Below are positions 1-10,335 of a stretch of DNA of 64,000 nt, piece after piece. This DNA comes from Streptomyces chattanoogensis (lineage in GTDB: Bacteria; Actinomycetota; Actinomycetes; Streptomycetales; Streptomycetaceae), in assembly GCF_001294335.1 (NCBI RefSeq), contig NZ_LGKG01000141.1:186001-250000 (forward strand). Reading direction: 5' to 3'. Position numbers and translations under genes: made by a program. The stretch's first letter is position 1, and the number at the start of each line of letters is the position of its first letter. The notes below the pieces were generated by a model. The model did no database searches, was not told where the DNA came from, and worked only from the letters and a program-made list of their open reading frames with translations.

Positions 1-732
1 CTCGGAGGTGGTCGTCGCCTTGCCGTTGTTGTAGCCGGCGATGGTGAAGTACGCGTAGCGGCCGGTGGCGTTGGCCGTCGTACGGCACCGGGTGCCCTGG
101 CAGAAGGCGGACGGGACGCCGCCGCCGGCGAGCGGGGTGATGTTGCCGCCCTTCCACTGGTTCATGACCTTGGTGGCCTGGGCCGGGGAGGTGAAGACCG
201 CGACGCCGACCGTGGCCGAGACGCCGCCCTTGGAGTAGGTGGCGCGCAGCAGCTTGGTGCAGCCGTTGTGGGACAGCAGGGAGCCGAGCGGGCCCTGGCT
301 GGCGGAGGTGCAGTCGCCGGTGGTGGCGGTGTTCGTCCGCGGGTAGGTGTGCTCGCCGATGACCATGCTCTTGTCGGGGAAGAGCGTGGCGGGGGTGAGC
401 GGCGCCCTGTCCTTCTTGGGGTCGGAGATGTAGTCGCGCGGGTTCGGCGGCGGTGGCACCGTGTAGTCGGGGAAGGACGGCTTGTCGTCCGGTGTGACCT
501 CGCCGGATGCCGTGGGCCGGGCGGTGGGATTGCCGTTCGGCGAGTCGCCGCCGCTGCTGATGACGGCGACGGTGACGATGCCGGCCACCGCGAGCGCGGC
601 GAGCGCGCCGCCGCCGATCAGCATCCAGCGTTTACGACGGGACGCCGCCTCGCTCTCTTCGGCGAGTGCGCCCCAGTCCGGAGTGCCATTTCCCCCGGGG
701 CCGTCGAACGGCCCCCCTTGCCCAAAGCTCAT
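1..732 (-). CDS. Membrane-anchored hypothetical protein, 3' end cut by window edge
   Basis: This frame opens with ATG at 732 and stays open to base 1, so at least 244 residues are present and the C-terminus lies outside the window. The first 35 residues are cytoplasmic-like and rich in Gly, Ser and charged residues. One hydrophobic helix follows (about residues 36-59), then a Pro/Thr-rich linker and an extracytoplasmic domain containing several Cys (the DCTSAS, GCTKLL and FCQGTRC stretches). That layout fits a type II one-span membrane protein. I do not recognise a catalytic motif. It diverges from the ABC-F gene, and the gap between the starts is 173 bp. Confidence 0.75.
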   Translation of the reverse strand, partial: MSFGQGGPFDGPGGNGTPDWGALAEESEAASRRKRWMLIGGGALAALAVAGIVTVAVISSGGDSPNGNPTARPTASGEVTPDDKPSFPDYTVPPPPNPRDYISDPKKDRAPLTPATLFPDKSMVIGEHTYPRTNTATTGDCTSASQGPLGSLLSHNGCTKLLRATYSKGGVSATVGVAVFTSPAQATKVMNQWKGGNITPLAGGGVPSAFCQGTRCRTTANATGRYAYFTIAGYNNGKATTTSE

Positions 733-789
733 GCCGCGCATCCTAACGACCCGTGGGACACGGGAAGGCGGCACTTCGGTGGCCCTTTT

Positions 790-850
790 GTAAAGCGATC
801 TTCGGGGCGGTCTTCGGGGCGGTTTCCGGCACGGTTGCCGGTCGGCAGGG
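790..850. repeat. Short degenerate tandem repeat between divergent genes
   Basis: The gap holds imperfect 12-13 bp repeats of the type GATCTTCGGGGCG / GTCTTCGGGGCG / GTTTCCGGCACG. The repeat falls in the untranslated space between the membrane-protein gene and the ABC-F gene. I see no clear operator in it. Confidence 0.5.
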
Positions 851-905
851 GGCCGGCGGGGAAACCGTTTGGCGGAATCCGCCGCAGGCCCTGACAATCC
901 AGCCC

Positions 906-2534
906 ATGGGACATCTGGAAGCAGGGCACCTGGAGTACTACCTGCCGGACGGGAGGGCCCTGCTGGGGGATGTCTCCTTCCGGGTGGGGGAGGGGGCCTC
1001 CGTCGCGCTGGTGGGGGCCAACGGCGCCGGGAAGACGACACTGCTGCGGCTGATCGCGGGGGAGCTGCAGCCGCACGGCGGGGCGGTGACGGTCAGCGGC
1101 GGCCTGGGCGTGATGCCGCAGTTCGTGGGGTCCGTACGGGACGACCGTACGGTGCGTGACCTGCTGGTTTCCGTGGCACAGCCGCGGATCCGGGAGGCCG
1201 CGGCGGCGGTCGACGCCGCCGAGCTGGCGCTCATGACCACGGACGACGAGGCCGCGCAGATGGCCTATGCGCAGGCGCTCAGCGACTGGGCGGAGGCGCG
1301 CGGCTACGAGGCCGAGACCGTCTGGGACATGTGCACGATGGCGGCGCTGGGGGTCCCGTACGAGAAGGCCCAGTGGCGCCAGGTGCGCACCCTGTCCGGC
1401 GGCGAGCAGAAGCGCCTGGTCCTGGAGTCGCTGCTGCGGGGCACGGACGAGGTGCTGCTGCTGGACGAGCCGGACAACTATCTGGACGTGCCGGGGAAGC
1501 GGTGGCTGGAGGAGCAGCTGCGCCAGACCCGTAAGACGGTGCTGTTCGTCTCGCACGACCGGGAGCTGCTGGCCTCCGCCGCGGAGAAGATCATCAGCGT
1601 CGAGCCGGGTCCGGCGGGCTCGGACGTCTGGGTGCACGGCGGCGGCTTCGCCACCTACCACGAAGCCCGCAAGGAACGCTTCGCCCGCTTCGAGGAGCTG
1701 CGGCGGCGCTGGGACGAGAAGCACGCCCAGCTCAAGAAGCTGGTGGTGTCGCTGCGGCAGGCGGCCTCGGTCAGTCATGAGATGGCCTCGCGGTACGCCG
1801 CCGCGCAGACCCGGCTGCGGAAGTTCGAGGAGGCCGGGCCGCCGCCGGAGCCGCCGCGGGAGCAGGAGATCACCATGCGGCTGCGCGGCGGGCGGACCGG
1901 CGTACGGGCGGTGACCTGCGAGAACCTGGAGCTCACCGGCCTGATGAAGCCCTTCTCCCTGGAGATCTTCTACGGCGAGCGGGTGGCCGTACTGGGCTCC
2001 AACGGCTCCGGGAAGTCGCATTTCCTGCGGCTGCTGGCGGGGGATTCCGACAATCCAGTGGCGCACCAGGGCACCTGGAAACTGGGCGCCCGCGTCGTCC
2101 CGGGCCACTTCGCCCAGACCCATGCGCACCCAGAGCTCCTGGGCCGCACCCTGCTGGACATCCTCTGGACCGAGCACGCCAAGGACAAGGGCCAGGCCAT
2201 GTCCGCACTGCGCCGCTACGAACTGGAGAAACAGGCCGAGCAGCGCTTCGACCGCCTCTCGGGCGGCCAGCAGGCCCGCTTCCAGATCCTTCTCCTGGAG
2301 CTCTCCGGCACGACGGCGCTGCTGCTGGACGAGCCGACCGACAACCTGGATCTGGAGTCGGCGGAGGCGTTGCAGGAGGGGCTCGAGGCGTATGAGGGGA
2401 CGGTGGTGGCGGTGACGCATGACCGCTGGTTTGCCAGGGCGTTCGACCGGTTCCTGGTGTTCGGGTCGGACGGGCTGGTGCGGGAGTCGGCGGAGCCGGT
2501 GTGGGACGAGCGGAGGGTGGAGCGCAAGCGGTAG
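906..2534 (+). CDS. ABC-F family ATPase (duplicated ABC domains, no membrane segments)
   Basis: The product is a 542-residue soluble protein with two ABC ATPase domains in one chain, the ABC-F architecture of ribosome-associated translation factors and antibiotic-resistance proteins. Domain 1 has Walker A GANGAGKTT, signature LSGGEQKR and Walker B VLLLDEPDN. Domain 2 has GSNGSGKSH, LSGGQQAR and LLLDEPTDN. A basic, charged linker (about residues 230-320) separates them, as in ABC-F. The frame is open upstream to 753, but the 51 extra residues are low-complexity and read through the short repeat, so ATG 906 is the likely start. Substrate or drug specificity cannot be read from the sequence. Confidence 0.88.
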   Translation: MGHLEAGHLEYYLPDGRALLGDVSFRVGEGASVALVGANGAGKTTLLRLIAGELQPHGGAVTVSGGLGVMPQFVGSVRDDRTVRDLLVSVAQPRIREAAAAVDAAELALMTTDDEAAQMAYAQALSDWAEARGYEAETVWDMCTMAALGVPYEKAQWRQVRTLSGGEQKRLVLESLLRGTDEVLLLDEPDNYLDVPGKRWLEEQLRQTRKTVLFVSHDRELLASAAEKIISVEPGPAGSDVWVHGGGFATYHEARKERFARFEELRRRWDEKHAQLKKLVVSLRQAASVSHEMASRYAAAQTRLRKFEEAGPPPEPPREQEITMRLRGGRTGVRAVTCENLELTGLMKPFSLEIFYGERVAVLGSNGSGKSHFLRLLAGDSDNPVAHQGTWKLGARVVPGHFAQTHAHPELLGRTLLDILWTEHAKDKGQAMSALRRYELEKQAEQRFDRLSGGQQARFQILLLELSGTTALLLDEPTDNLDLESAEALQEGLEAYEGTVVAVTHDRWFARAFDRFLVFGSDGLVRESAEPVWDERRVERKR

Positions 2535-2569
2535 CGGACGCGCGGTCGTACGCTGGTTCGGGACGCGTT

Positions 2570-2599
2570 TTGACCCGTGTGGGGTCGCGTCGGTATCCT
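2570..2599 (+). promoter_or_regulatory. Vegetative-type promoter of rplM-rpsI
   Basis: TTGACC (2570-2575), an 18-bp spacer and TATCCT (2594-2599) resemble a HrdB-dependent promoter. It would give a leader of about 170 nt before rplM. The leader is GC-rich and can fold, but I cannot assign a known ribosomal-protein leader motif to it. Confidence 0.5.
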
Positions 2600-2776
2600 G
2601 CTGGTTCGTTATGCGTATTGGCTTGCTCTATCTCACGTGAGGGGCCCTTACGCCGGACACCGGGCCGATGGCCGGCGGCGGACGATCGGGTTGCGTCACC
2701 CGTAGTGCCGCCTTGCCGTGTGATCAGCTCAGGTGACCAGTACAGGACCCATCACTTAAGAAGCGAAGGCTAAGAC

Positions 2777-3220
2777 GTGCGTACGTTCAGCCCCAAGCCC
2801 GGCGATGTTCAGCGCCAGTGGCACATCATTGACGCGCAGGACGTAGTCCTGGGCCGTCTGGCCAGCCAGGCCGCCTCTCTCCTGCGGGGCAAGCACAAGC
2901 CGGTTTACGCCCCTCACGTTGACACCGGTGACTTCGTCATCATCATCAACGCCGACAAGGTGCACCTCTCCGGCAACAAGCGCACCCAGAAGCTGGCCTA
3001 CCGCCACTCCGGTTTCCCGGGCGGTCTGCGCTCGGTGCGCTACGACGAGCTCCTCGACAAGAACCCCGAGAAGGCCGTCGAGAAGGCCGTCAAGGGCATG
3101 CTCCCCAAGAACACCCTGGGCCGTCAGATGCTCTCGAAGCTGAAGGTCTACTCGGGCGACCAGCACCCGCACGCTGCCCAGCAGCCGGTGCCGTTCGAGA
3201 TCACCCAGGTCGCGCAGTAA
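2777..3220 (+). CDS. rplM: 50S ribosomal protein L13
   Basis: The product is a 147-residue L13 protein of the large ribosomal subunit, an early-assembly 23S rRNA-binding protein. The sequence starts [16 protein letters not shown] and contains the conserved [21 protein letters not shown] and RHSGFPGGL stretches; length is normal. The start is GTG at 2777, behind a GAAGG ribosome-binding site. It is followed 41 bp later by rpsI, the usual bacterial L13-S9 operon. Confidence 0.98.
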   Translation: MRTFSPKPGDVQRQWHIIDAQDVVLGRLASQAASLLRGKHKPVYAPHVDTGDFVIIINADKVHLSGNKRTQKLAYRHSGFPGGLRSVRYDELLDKNPEKAVEKAVKGMLPKNTLGRQMLSKLKVYSGDQHPHAAQQPVPFEITQVAQ

Positions 3221-3261
3221 GTCCGGCCACCCCCTAAGACGAAGAGAATCTGAGGAGCATC

Positions 3262-3774
3262 GTGGCTGAGACCACCGCCGAGACCCCGCTCGAAGAGGCC
3301 GAGGTCGAGCAGTACACCAGCGAGACCGAGGCGCCGCTCGAGGGCGAGTACACCTCCGAGTCGCTCGCGTCCCGCTTCGGCGACCCGCAGCCGGCCGCCG
3401 GCCTGGGCCGTCGCAAGAACGCCATCGCCCGCGTCCGGATCGTTCCGGGCACCGGCCAGTGGAAGATCAACGGCCGCACCCTCGAGGGCTACTTCCCCAA
3501 CAAGGTGCACCAGCAGGAAGTCAACGAGCCCTTCAAGGTGCTCGAGCTCGACAACCGCTACGACGTCATCGCCCGCATCGCCGGCGGCGGCATCTCCGGC
3601 CAGGCCGGTGCGCTGCGCCTGGGCGTCGCCCGTGCGCTGAACGAGGCGGACGTCGACAACAACCGCGGCCCGCTGAAGAAGGCCGGGTTCCTCAAGCGTG
3701 ACGACCGTGCGGTCGAGCGCAAGAAGGCCGGTCTCAAGAAGGCCCGCAAGGCGCCGCAGTACAGCAAGCGCTAA
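3262..3774 (+). CDS. rpsI: 30S ribosomal protein S9
   Basis: The product is a 170-residue S9 protein of the small subunit head. The S9 domain fills the C-terminal about 130 residues ([17 protein letters not shown], then the basic tail ending KAPQYSKR, which reaches the decoding centre). The N-terminal 40 residues are acidic ([15 protein letters not shown]), an extension typical of actinobacterial S9. The start is GTG at 3262 behind GAGGAG. It is co-transcribed with rplM and followed by a strong hairpin. Confidence 0.98.
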   Translation: MAETTAETPLEEAEVEQYTSETEAPLEGEYTSESLASRFGDPQPAAGLGRRKNAIARVRIVPGTGQWKINGRTLEGYFPNKVHQQEVNEPFKVLELDNRYDVIARIAGGGISGQAGALRLGVARALNEADVDNNRGPLKKAGFLKRDDRAVERKKAGLKKARKAPQYSKR

Positions 3775-3805
3775 TCGCGCCCGCTGCATCCTGCAGCTCT
3801 TGTCG

Positions 3806-3840
3806 AACGCCCCGGTGGCACTCCCGTGCGCCGGGGCGTT
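3806..3840 (+). terminator. Hairpin terminator after rpsI
   Basis: The inverted repeat AACGCCCCGG / CCGGGGCGTT lies 32 bp after the rpsI stop with a loop of about 15 nt. This is the GC-rich, U-poor terminator type common in Streptomyces. Confidence 0.7.
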
Positions 3841-3946
3841 CGGCTATCCGGGACCGGATGCGTAGACGCGAGGCCTATCCCTGAGGCCAGGGGCGTATAC
3901 CTGGATGCAAAGCCCTGGTCCAAGCTCAGACACTCGGAGGACACCA

Positions 3947-5305
3947 GTGGGACGACTCTTCGGCACGGACGGTGTGCGCGGCGTCGCCAATGCGGACCTG
4001 ACGGCGGAGCTCGCGCTCGGTCTCTCGGTCGCCGCGGCGCATGTGCTCGCGGAGGCCGGGACTTTCGAGGGGCACCGGCCGGTGGCCGTGGTCGGACGCG
4101 ACCCCCGTGCGTCGGGGGAGTTCCTGGAGGCCGCCGTCGTCGCGGGCCTGGCCAGCGCGGGTGTGGACGTCCTGCGGGTGGGTGTGCTGCCGACCCCGGC
4201 GGTGGCGTATCTGACCGGCGCGCTCGGCGCGGACCTCGGCGTGATGCTCTCCGCCAGCCACAACCCGATGCCCGACAACGGCATCAAGTTCTTCGCCCGC
4301 GGCGGCCACAAGCTCGCCGACGAGCTGGAGGACCGGATCGAGCAGACCTACCGGGCCCACAGCAGCGGCGAGCCGTGGGAGCGGCCGACCGGTGACGGCG
4401 TGGGCCGGGTCACCGTCTACGACGAGGGCTTCGACAACTACGTCGCGCATCTGGTCGGCGTCCTGCCCAACCGCCTCGACGGGCTGAAGATCGTCATCGA
4501 CGGTGCGCACGGCGCGGCGGCCCGGGTCTCGCCCGAGGCCTTCGCACGGGCCGGCGCCGAGGTCATCACCATCGGCACCGAGCCCGACGGTCTGAACATC
4601 AACGACGGCTGCGGCTCCACGCACCTCGACAAGCTCCGGGCCGCCGTCGTCGAGCACGGCGCCGACCTGGGTGTGGCGCACGACGGCGACGCGGACCGCT
4701 GCCTGGCCGTGGACCACGAGGGCAACGAGGTGGACGGCGACCAGATCCTGGCCGTCCTCGCGCTGGGCATGCGCGAGGCGGGGGCGCTGCGCAAGAACAC
4801 CGTGGTCGCCACCGTCATGTCCAACCTGGGCTTCAAGCTGGCCATGGAGCGCGAGGGCATCGAGTTCGTCCAGACGGCGGTCGGTGACCGTTACGTCCTG
4901 GAGGAGATGAAGGCCCACGGCTTCGCGCTGGGCGGCGAGCAGTCCGGGCACGTCATCGTGCTGGACCACGCGACGACCGGCGACGGCACGCTGACCGGCC
5001 TGATGCTGGCGGCCCGGGTCGCCGCCACCGGCCGCCCGCTCGTCGACCTGGCCGGCGTCATGGAGCGGCTGCCGCAGATCCTCATCAACGTCCGCGACGT
5101 CGACAAGTCACGCGTCGCCACCTCCGCCGAGCTGACCGCCGCGGTCACCGAGGCGGAGCGCGACCTGGGCGCCACCGGCCGGGTGCTCCTCCGCCCGTCG
5201 GGCACCGAGCCGCTCGTCCGGGTGATGGTCGAGGCCGCGGACATCGAGCAGGCGCGGGCGATCGCCGGGCGTCTCGCCGATGTGGTCAAGTCGGCGCTGG
5301 GATAG
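3947..5305 (+). CDS. glmM: Phosphoglucosamine mutase
   Basis: GlmM converts glucosamine-6-phosphate to glucosamine-1-phosphate on the way to UDP-GlcNAc and peptidoglycan. The protein has 452 residues, normal for the family, and starts [15 protein letters not shown]. The phosphoserine loop is SASHNPM (serine about residue 103), the metal-binding loop is DGDADRC, and the phosphate-binding loop near the C-terminus is [15 protein letters not shown] 3947 is chosen because CGGAGG lies 8 bases upstream; the longer open frame from 3905 has no such site. glmS, the preceding pathway step, is 2.5 kb downstream. Confidence 0.97.
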   Translation: MGRLFGTDGVRGVANADLTAELALGLSVAAAHVLAEAGTFEGHRPVAVVGRDPRASGEFLEAAVVAGLASAGVDVLRVGVLPTPAVAYLTGALGADLGVMLSASHNPMPDNGIKFFARGGHKLADELEDRIEQTYRAHSSGEPWERPTGDGVGRVTVYDEGFDNYVAHLVGVLPNRLDGLKIVIDGAHGAAARVSPEAFARAGAEVITIGTEPDGLNINDGCGSTHLDKLRAAVVEHGADLGVAHDGDADRCLAVDHEGNEVDGDQILAVLALGMREAGALRKNTVVATVMSNLGFKLAMEREGIEFVQTAVGDRYVLEEMKAHGFALGGEQSGHVIVLDHATTGDGTLTGLMLAARVAATGRPLVDLAGVMERLPQILINVRDVDKSRVATSAELTAAVTEAERDLGATGRVLLRPSGTEPLVRVMVEAADIEQARAIAGRLADVVKSALG

Positions 5306-5323
5306 CGGCGTTCGCCGGCCCCG

Positions 5324-6271
5324 CTAGCGCCGAGGGCGCTGTGCGGGGCCGCTGTCGTGCCAGGCCCACAGGACCTTCTGGAGGGCGAGAGTGACGGTGC
5401 CCGCGATCACGATGCCGGCCAGGTTCAGCAGGAGCTGACCGGTCGAGCCCCAGGTCTGGGAGTAGTCGCCGTAGCTGAAGGCGACGGCGGCGTTGGCGGC
5501 CGCCGGGACGGTCGTCACGGAGATGGCCACACCCACCAGGGCGCCCGACTTCGCCGAGGTCAGCGAGAGGGTGCCGGCGATACCGGCCAGGAAGGCCACC
5601 ACAAAGGACATCAGGTCCGGCTGCCAGATGAAGGACGTGTTGGGGCGGGAGCCTTGGACCTTGTGCTGCGTGAACAGCCCCACCGCGTCCATGAAGAAGC
5701 TGAAGCCGACGGTCAGCACCATGGCGACGGCGAAGCCGACCACCAGCGCGGTCATCGAGCGCCAGGCCAGCCGGGGCGCACGCTGCACCAGGGCCGTGCA
5801 CAGCCCGGCCAGCGGGCCGAACTCCGGTCCCACCGCCATCGCCCCCACGATCAGGATGGCGTTGTCCAGCACCACACCGCAGGCCGCGATCAGCGTCGCG
5901 AGGGCCAGGAACGCCAGGTAGGTGACCGAGAGTGTGGACTCCTCATGGGTCTCGTCGGTCAGCGACTCCCACAGGACCGCGTCGGCGCCCTCACCGGGCG
6001 CCTGCTCCTCCGCGAGGTCGGCGCGCGCCGACAGCGACAGATCGATGTCCTCCACGGCGATCGACCCGTGCTGGTCCAGGCCCATCGCCCGCAGCCGGGC
6101 CAGCACCCCGTCCCCGGCCTCCCGGGCGACGTCGCACAGCACCACATCGCCCTGCGGATCCCGGGCGGCGCCGGTCAGTACCGCCAGATGGGCCGTGCCG
6201 ACCGTCGCGTCGAGCAGCTGCAGGACCTCGTCCGTGCGATCCGCGGGAACCATCAGTCGCAGATGCAGCAT
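5324..6271 (-). CDS. DUF389 family membrane protein
   Basis: The protein has 315 residues. The soluble N-terminal 130 residues begin MLHLRLMVPADRTDEVLQLL, and about six hydrophobic helices follow (from about residue 120), with the family-typical stretch DNAILIVGAMAVGPEFGPL. This matches the DUF389 membrane family, whose biochemical role is unknown to me. It is tail to tail with glmM, 18 bp apart, and follows coaA on the same strand after 24 bp, so it is probably co-transcribed with coaA. Confidence 0.8.
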   Translation of the reverse strand: MLHLRLMVPADRTDEVLQLLDATVGTAHLAVLTGAARDPQGDVVLCDVAREAGDGVLARLRAMGLDQHGSIAVEDIDLSLSARADLAEEQAPGEGADAVLWESLTDETHEESTLSVTYLAFLALATLIAACGVVLDNAILIVGAMAVGPEFGPLAGLCTALVQRAPRLAWRSMTALVVGFAVAMVLTVGFSFFMDAVGLFTQHKVQGSRPNTSFIWQPDLMSFVVAFLAGIAGTLSLTSAKSGALVGVAISVTTVPAAANAAVAFSYGDYSQTWGSTGQLLLNLAGIVIAGTVTLALQKVLWAWHDSGPAQRPRR

Positions 6272-6295
6272 CGGTTGCGCACTCCTGGAGTCGGG

Positions 6296-7282
6296 CTAGA
6301 GCTTGCGCAGCGACAGCCGCTGCACCTTGTGGTCGGGGCCCTTGCGCAGCACCAGGTTGGCGCGGCCGCGGGTCGGAGCGACATTCTGCAGGAGGTTGGG
6401 CTTGTTGATGGTCCGCCACATCATCCGGCAGTAGTCCAGCGCCTCCTCCTCCGGCACCTGGGTGTACTTGCGGAAGTACGAGAACGGGTTCTGGAACGCC
6501 GTCTCCCGCAGCTTGCGGAAACGCCCCAGATACCACTGCTCGATGTCCTCCGCCCGCGCGTCCACGTACACCGAGAAGTCGAAGAAGTCGGCGAGGCCGA
6601 GGCGGGTGCGGCCGTCCTTGCCCGGGAGGGCGGGCTGCAACACGTTCAGCCCCTCGACGATGAGGATGTCGGGGCGGTGCACGGTCAGCCGCTCGCCGGG
6701 GACGATGTCGTAGATGAGGTGGGAGTAGACGGGCGCGGTGACCTCCGCCCGGCCCGACTTCACATCCGCCACGAAGCGGGTCAGCGCCCGGCGGTCGTAC
6801 GACTCCGGGAAGCCTTTGCGGGACATCAGCCCGCGCCGGTGCAGCTCGGCGTTGGGGAAGAGGAACCCGTCCGTGGTCACCAGCTCGACCCGCGGATGCT
6901 CCGGCCAGCGGGCCAGTAGGGCCTGCAGCAGCCTCGCGGTGGTGGACTTGCCGACCGCGACGCTCCCCGCCACCCCTATGACGAACGGCGTGCCGGGCTG
7001 GGCGCCCTGACCCCCGCCCGCATCCCCCAGGAAGGTGTTCAGTGCGCCCCGCAGATTGCTCGTCGCGCCGACGTAGAGATTCAGCAGCCGGGAGAGCGGG
7101 AGGTAGACATCGCGCACCTCGTCCAGGTCGATGACATCGCCCAGGCCGCGCAGCCGTTCGACCTCATCGGCCGTCAGGGGCAGCGGGGTCTTCTCCCGCA
7201 GGGCACTCCACTGAGCGCGCGTCAGATCGACGTACGGGGAACTGTCGCGGCGTCGCTGCTGCGGATCCGTCGTGAGGGGCAC
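6296..7282 (-). CDS. coaA: Pantothenate kinase, type I
   Basis: CoaA phosphorylates pantothenate, the first committed step of coenzyme A synthesis. The 328-residue product has the P-loop [15 protein letters not shown], the [10 protein letters not shown] stretch and the YDIVPGE and EGLNVLQ motifs of prokaryotic type I kinases, and ends at a normal length. The start is placed at GTG 7282 (MPLTTDPQQ), close to family length; the frame is open much further upstream but that part is not homologous. It diverges from the 89-residue acidic-protein gene, 168 bp away. Confidence 0.93.
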   Translation of the reverse strand: MPLTTDPQQRRRDSSPYVDLTRAQWSALREKTPLPLTADEVERLRGLGDVIDLDEVRDVYLPLSRLLNLYVGATSNLRGALNTFLGDAGGGQGAQPGTPFVIGVAGSVAVGKSTTARLLQALLARWPEHPRVELVTTDGFLFPNAELHRRGLMSRKGFPESYDRRALTRFVADVKSGRAEVTAPVYSHLIYDIVPGERLTVHRPDILIVEGLNVLQPALPGKDGRTRLGLADFFDFSVYVDARAEDIEQWYLGRFRKLRETAFQNPFSYFRKYTQVPEEEALDYCRMMWRTINKPNLLQNVAPTRGRANLVLRKGPDHKVQRLSLRKL

Positions 7283-7450
7283 GTGCCCATTGTGCGCAGG
7301 CCTGCACGGCGGGTCCGCTCGGGGGGCCGGTTGGGGGTGTCGCGGCGCGATTGGGGGCGGTTCGTCCGGAGGTTGGCGTGAGTGCCTGTACCCGGCGGAT
7401 ATTGCCCGGTACGGTCGGTGAGGACGAGACGGGCGAGACAGGGGGTGGGC

Positions 7451-7720
7451 GTGCGCACACGCCTGTTGGGGCTGCTGCGACAGCGAGCCGAGGAGAAGCG
7501 CCAGGGATACGAGGCGGAGGAATTCGCCGCGACGGATTTCGCCGCCCGGGTGCGCGCGGAACTGACCGAGGAACTGCCCGAGGAGGACTTGGGGGAGGAC
7601 CTCGCCGACATCCTGGCGAACTACGAACGGGGCAGCAGACCCGGTACGGACGAGGACGAGGACGAGGAGTTCCTGGAGACGGTGCGGGAGGCGCTGGAGA
7701 GGATAGAGCGGGGTTATTGA
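7451..7720 (+). CDS. Small acidic hypothetical protein
   Basis: The frame encodes 89 residues, starting [17 protein letters not shown], with a helical, strongly acidic C-terminal half ([18 protein letters not shown]). GTG 7451 follows a G-rich ribosome-binding site. I do not recognise a family. It sits alone between divergent coaA and glmS, and its charge and size suggest a small regulatory or interaction partner, which is inference only. Confidence 0.6.
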   Translation: MRTRLLGLLRQRAEEKRQGYEAEEFAATDFAARVRAELTEELPEEDLGEDLADILANYERGSRPGTDEDEDEEFLETVREALERIERGY

Positions 7721-7853
7721 GGGCGGCAGGGGAGCCGGCCTCTCGCTCCGGGGCCGGCGCGGGTGCTTGTTCGCCCCGGGCCCGAAGGCGGCCGGTAGCC
7801 CGTCGCGCGGGCCATGCGGAGGTTCGGTGCGGGGTGCGTCGTAGGCTGCCCCC

Positions 7854-9701
7854 ATGTGCGGAATCGTGGGCTATGTGGGCGGGCAGTCCGCCCTTGATGT
7901 TGTGCTGGCAGGCCTGAAGCGGCTGGAGTACCGCGGATATGACTCCGCGGGGGTTGCCGTACTGGCCGATGGGGGACTGGCGGCGGCCAAGAAGGCGGGG
8001 AAGCTGGCCAATCTGGAGAAGGAGCTGGCGGACCGGCCGCTGCCCGCGGGGACGACGGGGATCGGGCATACCCGGTGGGCCACCCATGGCGGGCCCACGG
8101 ACGAGAATGCGCATCCGCACCTGGACAACGCCGGGCGGGTGTCCGTCGTCCACAACGGCATCATCGAGAACTTCGCCGCGCTGCGGGCCGAACTGGCCGA
8201 CCGCGGGCATGAGTTGCATTCCGAGACGGACACCGAGGCCGTCGCGCATCTGCTGGCCGAGGCGTATTCGTCGTGCGGTGAGCTGCCGGAGGCGATGCGG
8301 CAGGTGTGCCGTCGGCTGGAGGGGGCGTTCACGCTGGTGGCGGTGCATGCGGATGCCCCGGACCTGGTGGTCGGTGCGCGCCGTAACTCGCCGCTGGTGG
8401 TGGGGATCGGGGAGGACGAGGCCTTCCTCGCCTCGGATGTCGCGGCGTTCATCGCGCATACCCGGGAGGCCGTCGAACTGGGGCAGGACCAGGTCGTCGA
8501 GCTGCGCCGGGACGGGGTCACGGTGACGGACTTCGAGGGGGTGCCGGCGCCGGTGCGGGCGTATCACGTCGACTGGGACGCGTCGGCGGCCGAGAAGGAC
8601 GGCTACGACTACTTCATGCTGAAGGAGATCGCGGAGCAGCCGAAGGCGGTGGCCGACACGCTGCTGGGCCGGATCGACGGCTCCGGGGTGCTCTCCCTCG
8701 ACGAGGTGCGGATTTCCGAGGAGGTGCTGCGCGAGGTCGACAAGGTCGTCATCGTGGCGTGCGGTACCGCCTATCACGCGGGAATGATCGCCAAGTACGC
8801 CATCGAGCACTGGACGCGGATTCCCTGCGAGACGGAACTGGCGAGTGAATTCCGGTACCGGGACCCGATTCTCGACCGGCGGACGCTGGTGATCGCCATC
8901 AGCCAGTCCGGCGAGACGATGGATACGCTGATGGCGCTGCGGCATGCGCGGGAGCAGGGGGCCAAGGTCCTCGCCATCTGCAATACGAACGGGTCCACCA
9001 TTCCGCGGGAATCGGATGCGGTGCTGTACACGCATGCCGGACCGGAGGTCGCGGTGGCGTCGACCAAGGCGTTTCTGACGCAGCTGGTGGCGTGTTATCT
9101 GGTGGCTCTCTACCTCGCGCAGGTGCGGGGGAACAAGTGGGGCGACGAGATCCGGGATGTGGTGCGCGAGCTGGCGGCCATCGGGGACCAGGTGCGTCAG
9201 GTGCTCGGGACGATGGAGCCGGTGCGGGAGCTGGCGCGCGGGCTGGCCGACAAGAACACCGTGCTCTTCCTGGGGCGGCATGTCGGTTATCCGGTGGCGC
9301 TGGAAGGCGCGCTGAAGCTCAAGGAACTCGCGTACATGCATGCGGAGGGCTTTGCGGCGGGTGAACTCAAGCACGGTCCGATCGCGTTGATCGAGGACGA
9401 TGTGCCGGTCGTGGTCGTGGTGCCCTCGCCGCGCGGCCGTTCCGTGCTCCACGACAAGATCGTGTCGAACATCCAGGAAATCCGGGCCCGTGGGGCGCGC
9501 ACCATTGTGATTGCGGAGGAGGGCGACGAGGCGGTCGTGCCCTACGCCGATCACCTCGTACGGATTCCGCGGACGCCGGTGCTGCTGCAGCCGATGGTTT
9601 CCGCGGTGCCGCTCCAGGTCTTTGCGTGCGAACTGGCCACCGCGCGCGGGAACGAGGTCGACCAGCCGCGTAATCTCGCCAAATCGGTGACGGTGGAGTG
9701 A
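7854..9701 (+). CDS. glmS: Glutamine-fructose-6-phosphate aminotransferase (isomerizing)
   Basis: GlmS makes glucosamine-6-phosphate from fructose-6-phosphate and glutamine, the entry to amino-sugar synthesis. The 615-residue chain starts [10 protein letters not shown]; Cys2 becomes the glutaminase nucleophile after Met removal. The N-terminal class II amidotransferase domain runs to about residue 230, followed by two SIS sugar-isomerase domains ([11 protein letters not shown] in the first) and the C-terminus LAKSVTVE. No glmS ribozyme-like structure was recognised upstream. acpS starts 4 bp after the stop. Confidence 0.97.
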   Translation: MCGIVGYVGGQSALDVVLAGLKRLEYRGYDSAGVAVLADGGLAAAKKAGKLANLEKELADRPLPAGTTGIGHTRWATHGGPTDENAHPHLDNAGRVSVVHNGIIENFAALRAELADRGHELHSETDTEAVAHLLAEAYSSCGELPEAMRQVCRRLEGAFTLVAVHADAPDLVVGARRNSPLVVGIGEDEAFLASDVAAFIAHTREAVELGQDQVVELRRDGVTVTDFEGVPAPVRAYHVDWDASAAEKDGYDYFMLKEIAEQPKAVADTLLGRIDGSGVLSLDEVRISEEVLREVDKVVIVACGTAYHAGMIAKYAIEHWTRIPCETELASEFRYRDPILDRRTLVIAISQSGETMDTLMALRHAREQGAKVLAICNTNGSTIPRESDAVLYTHAGPEVAVASTKAFLTQLVACYLVALYLAQVRGNKWGDEIRDVVRELAAIGDQVRQVLGTMEPVRELARGLADKNTVLFLGRHVGYPVALEGALKLKELAYMHAEGFAAGELKHGPIALIEDDVPVVVVVPSPRGRSVLHDKIVSNIQEIRARGARTIVIAEEGDEAVVPYADHLVRIPRTPVLLQPMVSAVPLQVFACELATARGNEVDQPRNLAKSVTVE

Positions 9702-9705
9702 GCAA

Positions 9706-10074
9706 GTGATCATCGGGGTCGGGATCGATGTTGCCGAGATCGACCGGTTCGGGGCGGCGCTGGAGCGCACGCCGGAACTGGCGCAGCGGCTGTTCATCGA
9801 GGCGGAGTTGATGCTGCCCAGCGGGGAGCGGCGCGGGATCGCTTCCCTGGCGGCGCGGTTCGCGGCCAAGGAGGCGGTGGCCAAGGCGCTGGGTGCGCCG
9901 GGCGGGCTGCACTGGACGGACGCGGAGGTGTACGTCGAGGACAGCGGGCGGCCGCGGCTGCGGGTGCGCGGTACGGTCGCGGCCTGCGCGGCGGAACTCG
10001 GCGTGCGGTCCTGGCATGTGTCGCTCAGTCATGACGCCGGGGTGGCTTCGGCCGTGGTGATCGCCGAGGGTTGA
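9706..10074 (+). CDS. acpS: Holo-[acyl-carrier-protein] synthase
   Basis: AcpS transfers the 4'-phosphopantetheine of CoA to the carrier serine of ACP in fatty acid, and possibly polyketide, synthesis. The 122-residue product has the signature [10 protein letters not shown] near the N-terminus and [13 protein letters not shown] in the middle, both Mg/CoA-binding motifs of the family. The start is GTG, 4 bp after glmS, so the pair is an operon. The stop codon lies in GGTTGACC, which is also the outer edge of the IS200/IS605-like right end that follows. Confidence 0.96.
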   Translation: MIIGVGIDVAEIDRFGAALERTPELAQRLFIEAELMLPSGERRGIASLAARFAAKEAVAKALGAPGGLHWTDAEVYVEDSGRPRLRVRGTVAACAAELGVRSWHVSLSHDAGVASAVVIAEG

Positions 10075-10077
10075 CCT

Positions 10078-10335
10078 CCTCCCTCACATGAATGTGGGGG
10101 ATTCCCTCCCTGGCGTCCGTGGTGACGGTGCGCCTCGAGTCGGGTTCCTGGTTCCTGGGGGGGAATGGTGCTGTCTTCAGGAGGCCGCCGCGCGTATGCG
10201 GCGGCCTTCGTGCTTGATGTTGACTCCCGTGTTCCAGTCGCGGTCGTGGCGGGTACCGCACCTGCTGCACTTCCATGCCCAGCTGTGGCGTGGGGGAGAG
10301 TCCATGCGTGCCCACCGGTGCATCACGCAGCAAAA
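10078..10335 (-). pseudogene. C-terminal remnant of an IS200/IS605-family TnpB, with right-end-like hairpin
   Basis: Read on the minus strand, about 10335-10177 encodes the second half of a TnpB zinc ribbon: WKCSRCGTRHDRDWN, matching the CxxCG-x-x-HDRD-x-N pattern of these proteins, then NIKHEGRR. A stop at 10177-10179 follows. Beyond it the sequence GGAATCCCCC...AGGGAGGAGGTCAA (10078-10113, minus strand) has the form of the 3' hairpin or right end that closes such elements. The RuvC catalytic region, the first CxxC of the ribbon and the left end are missing, so this is a dead fragment between acpS and nnr. Confidence 0.7.

Noticed and set aside
2600-2776. L13 leader riboregulator upstream of rplM
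   Set aside because: The leader folds by GC content alone; I could not recognise the published motif.
3844-3946. Upstream start for glmM (MQSPGPSSD)
   Set aside because: The CGGAGG ribosome-binding site fits GTG 3947 and family alignment starts there.
7164-9884. 906-codon minus-strand frame over glmS
   Set aside because: It is a low-complexity shadow rich in Arg, His and Pro opposite a clear essential gene.
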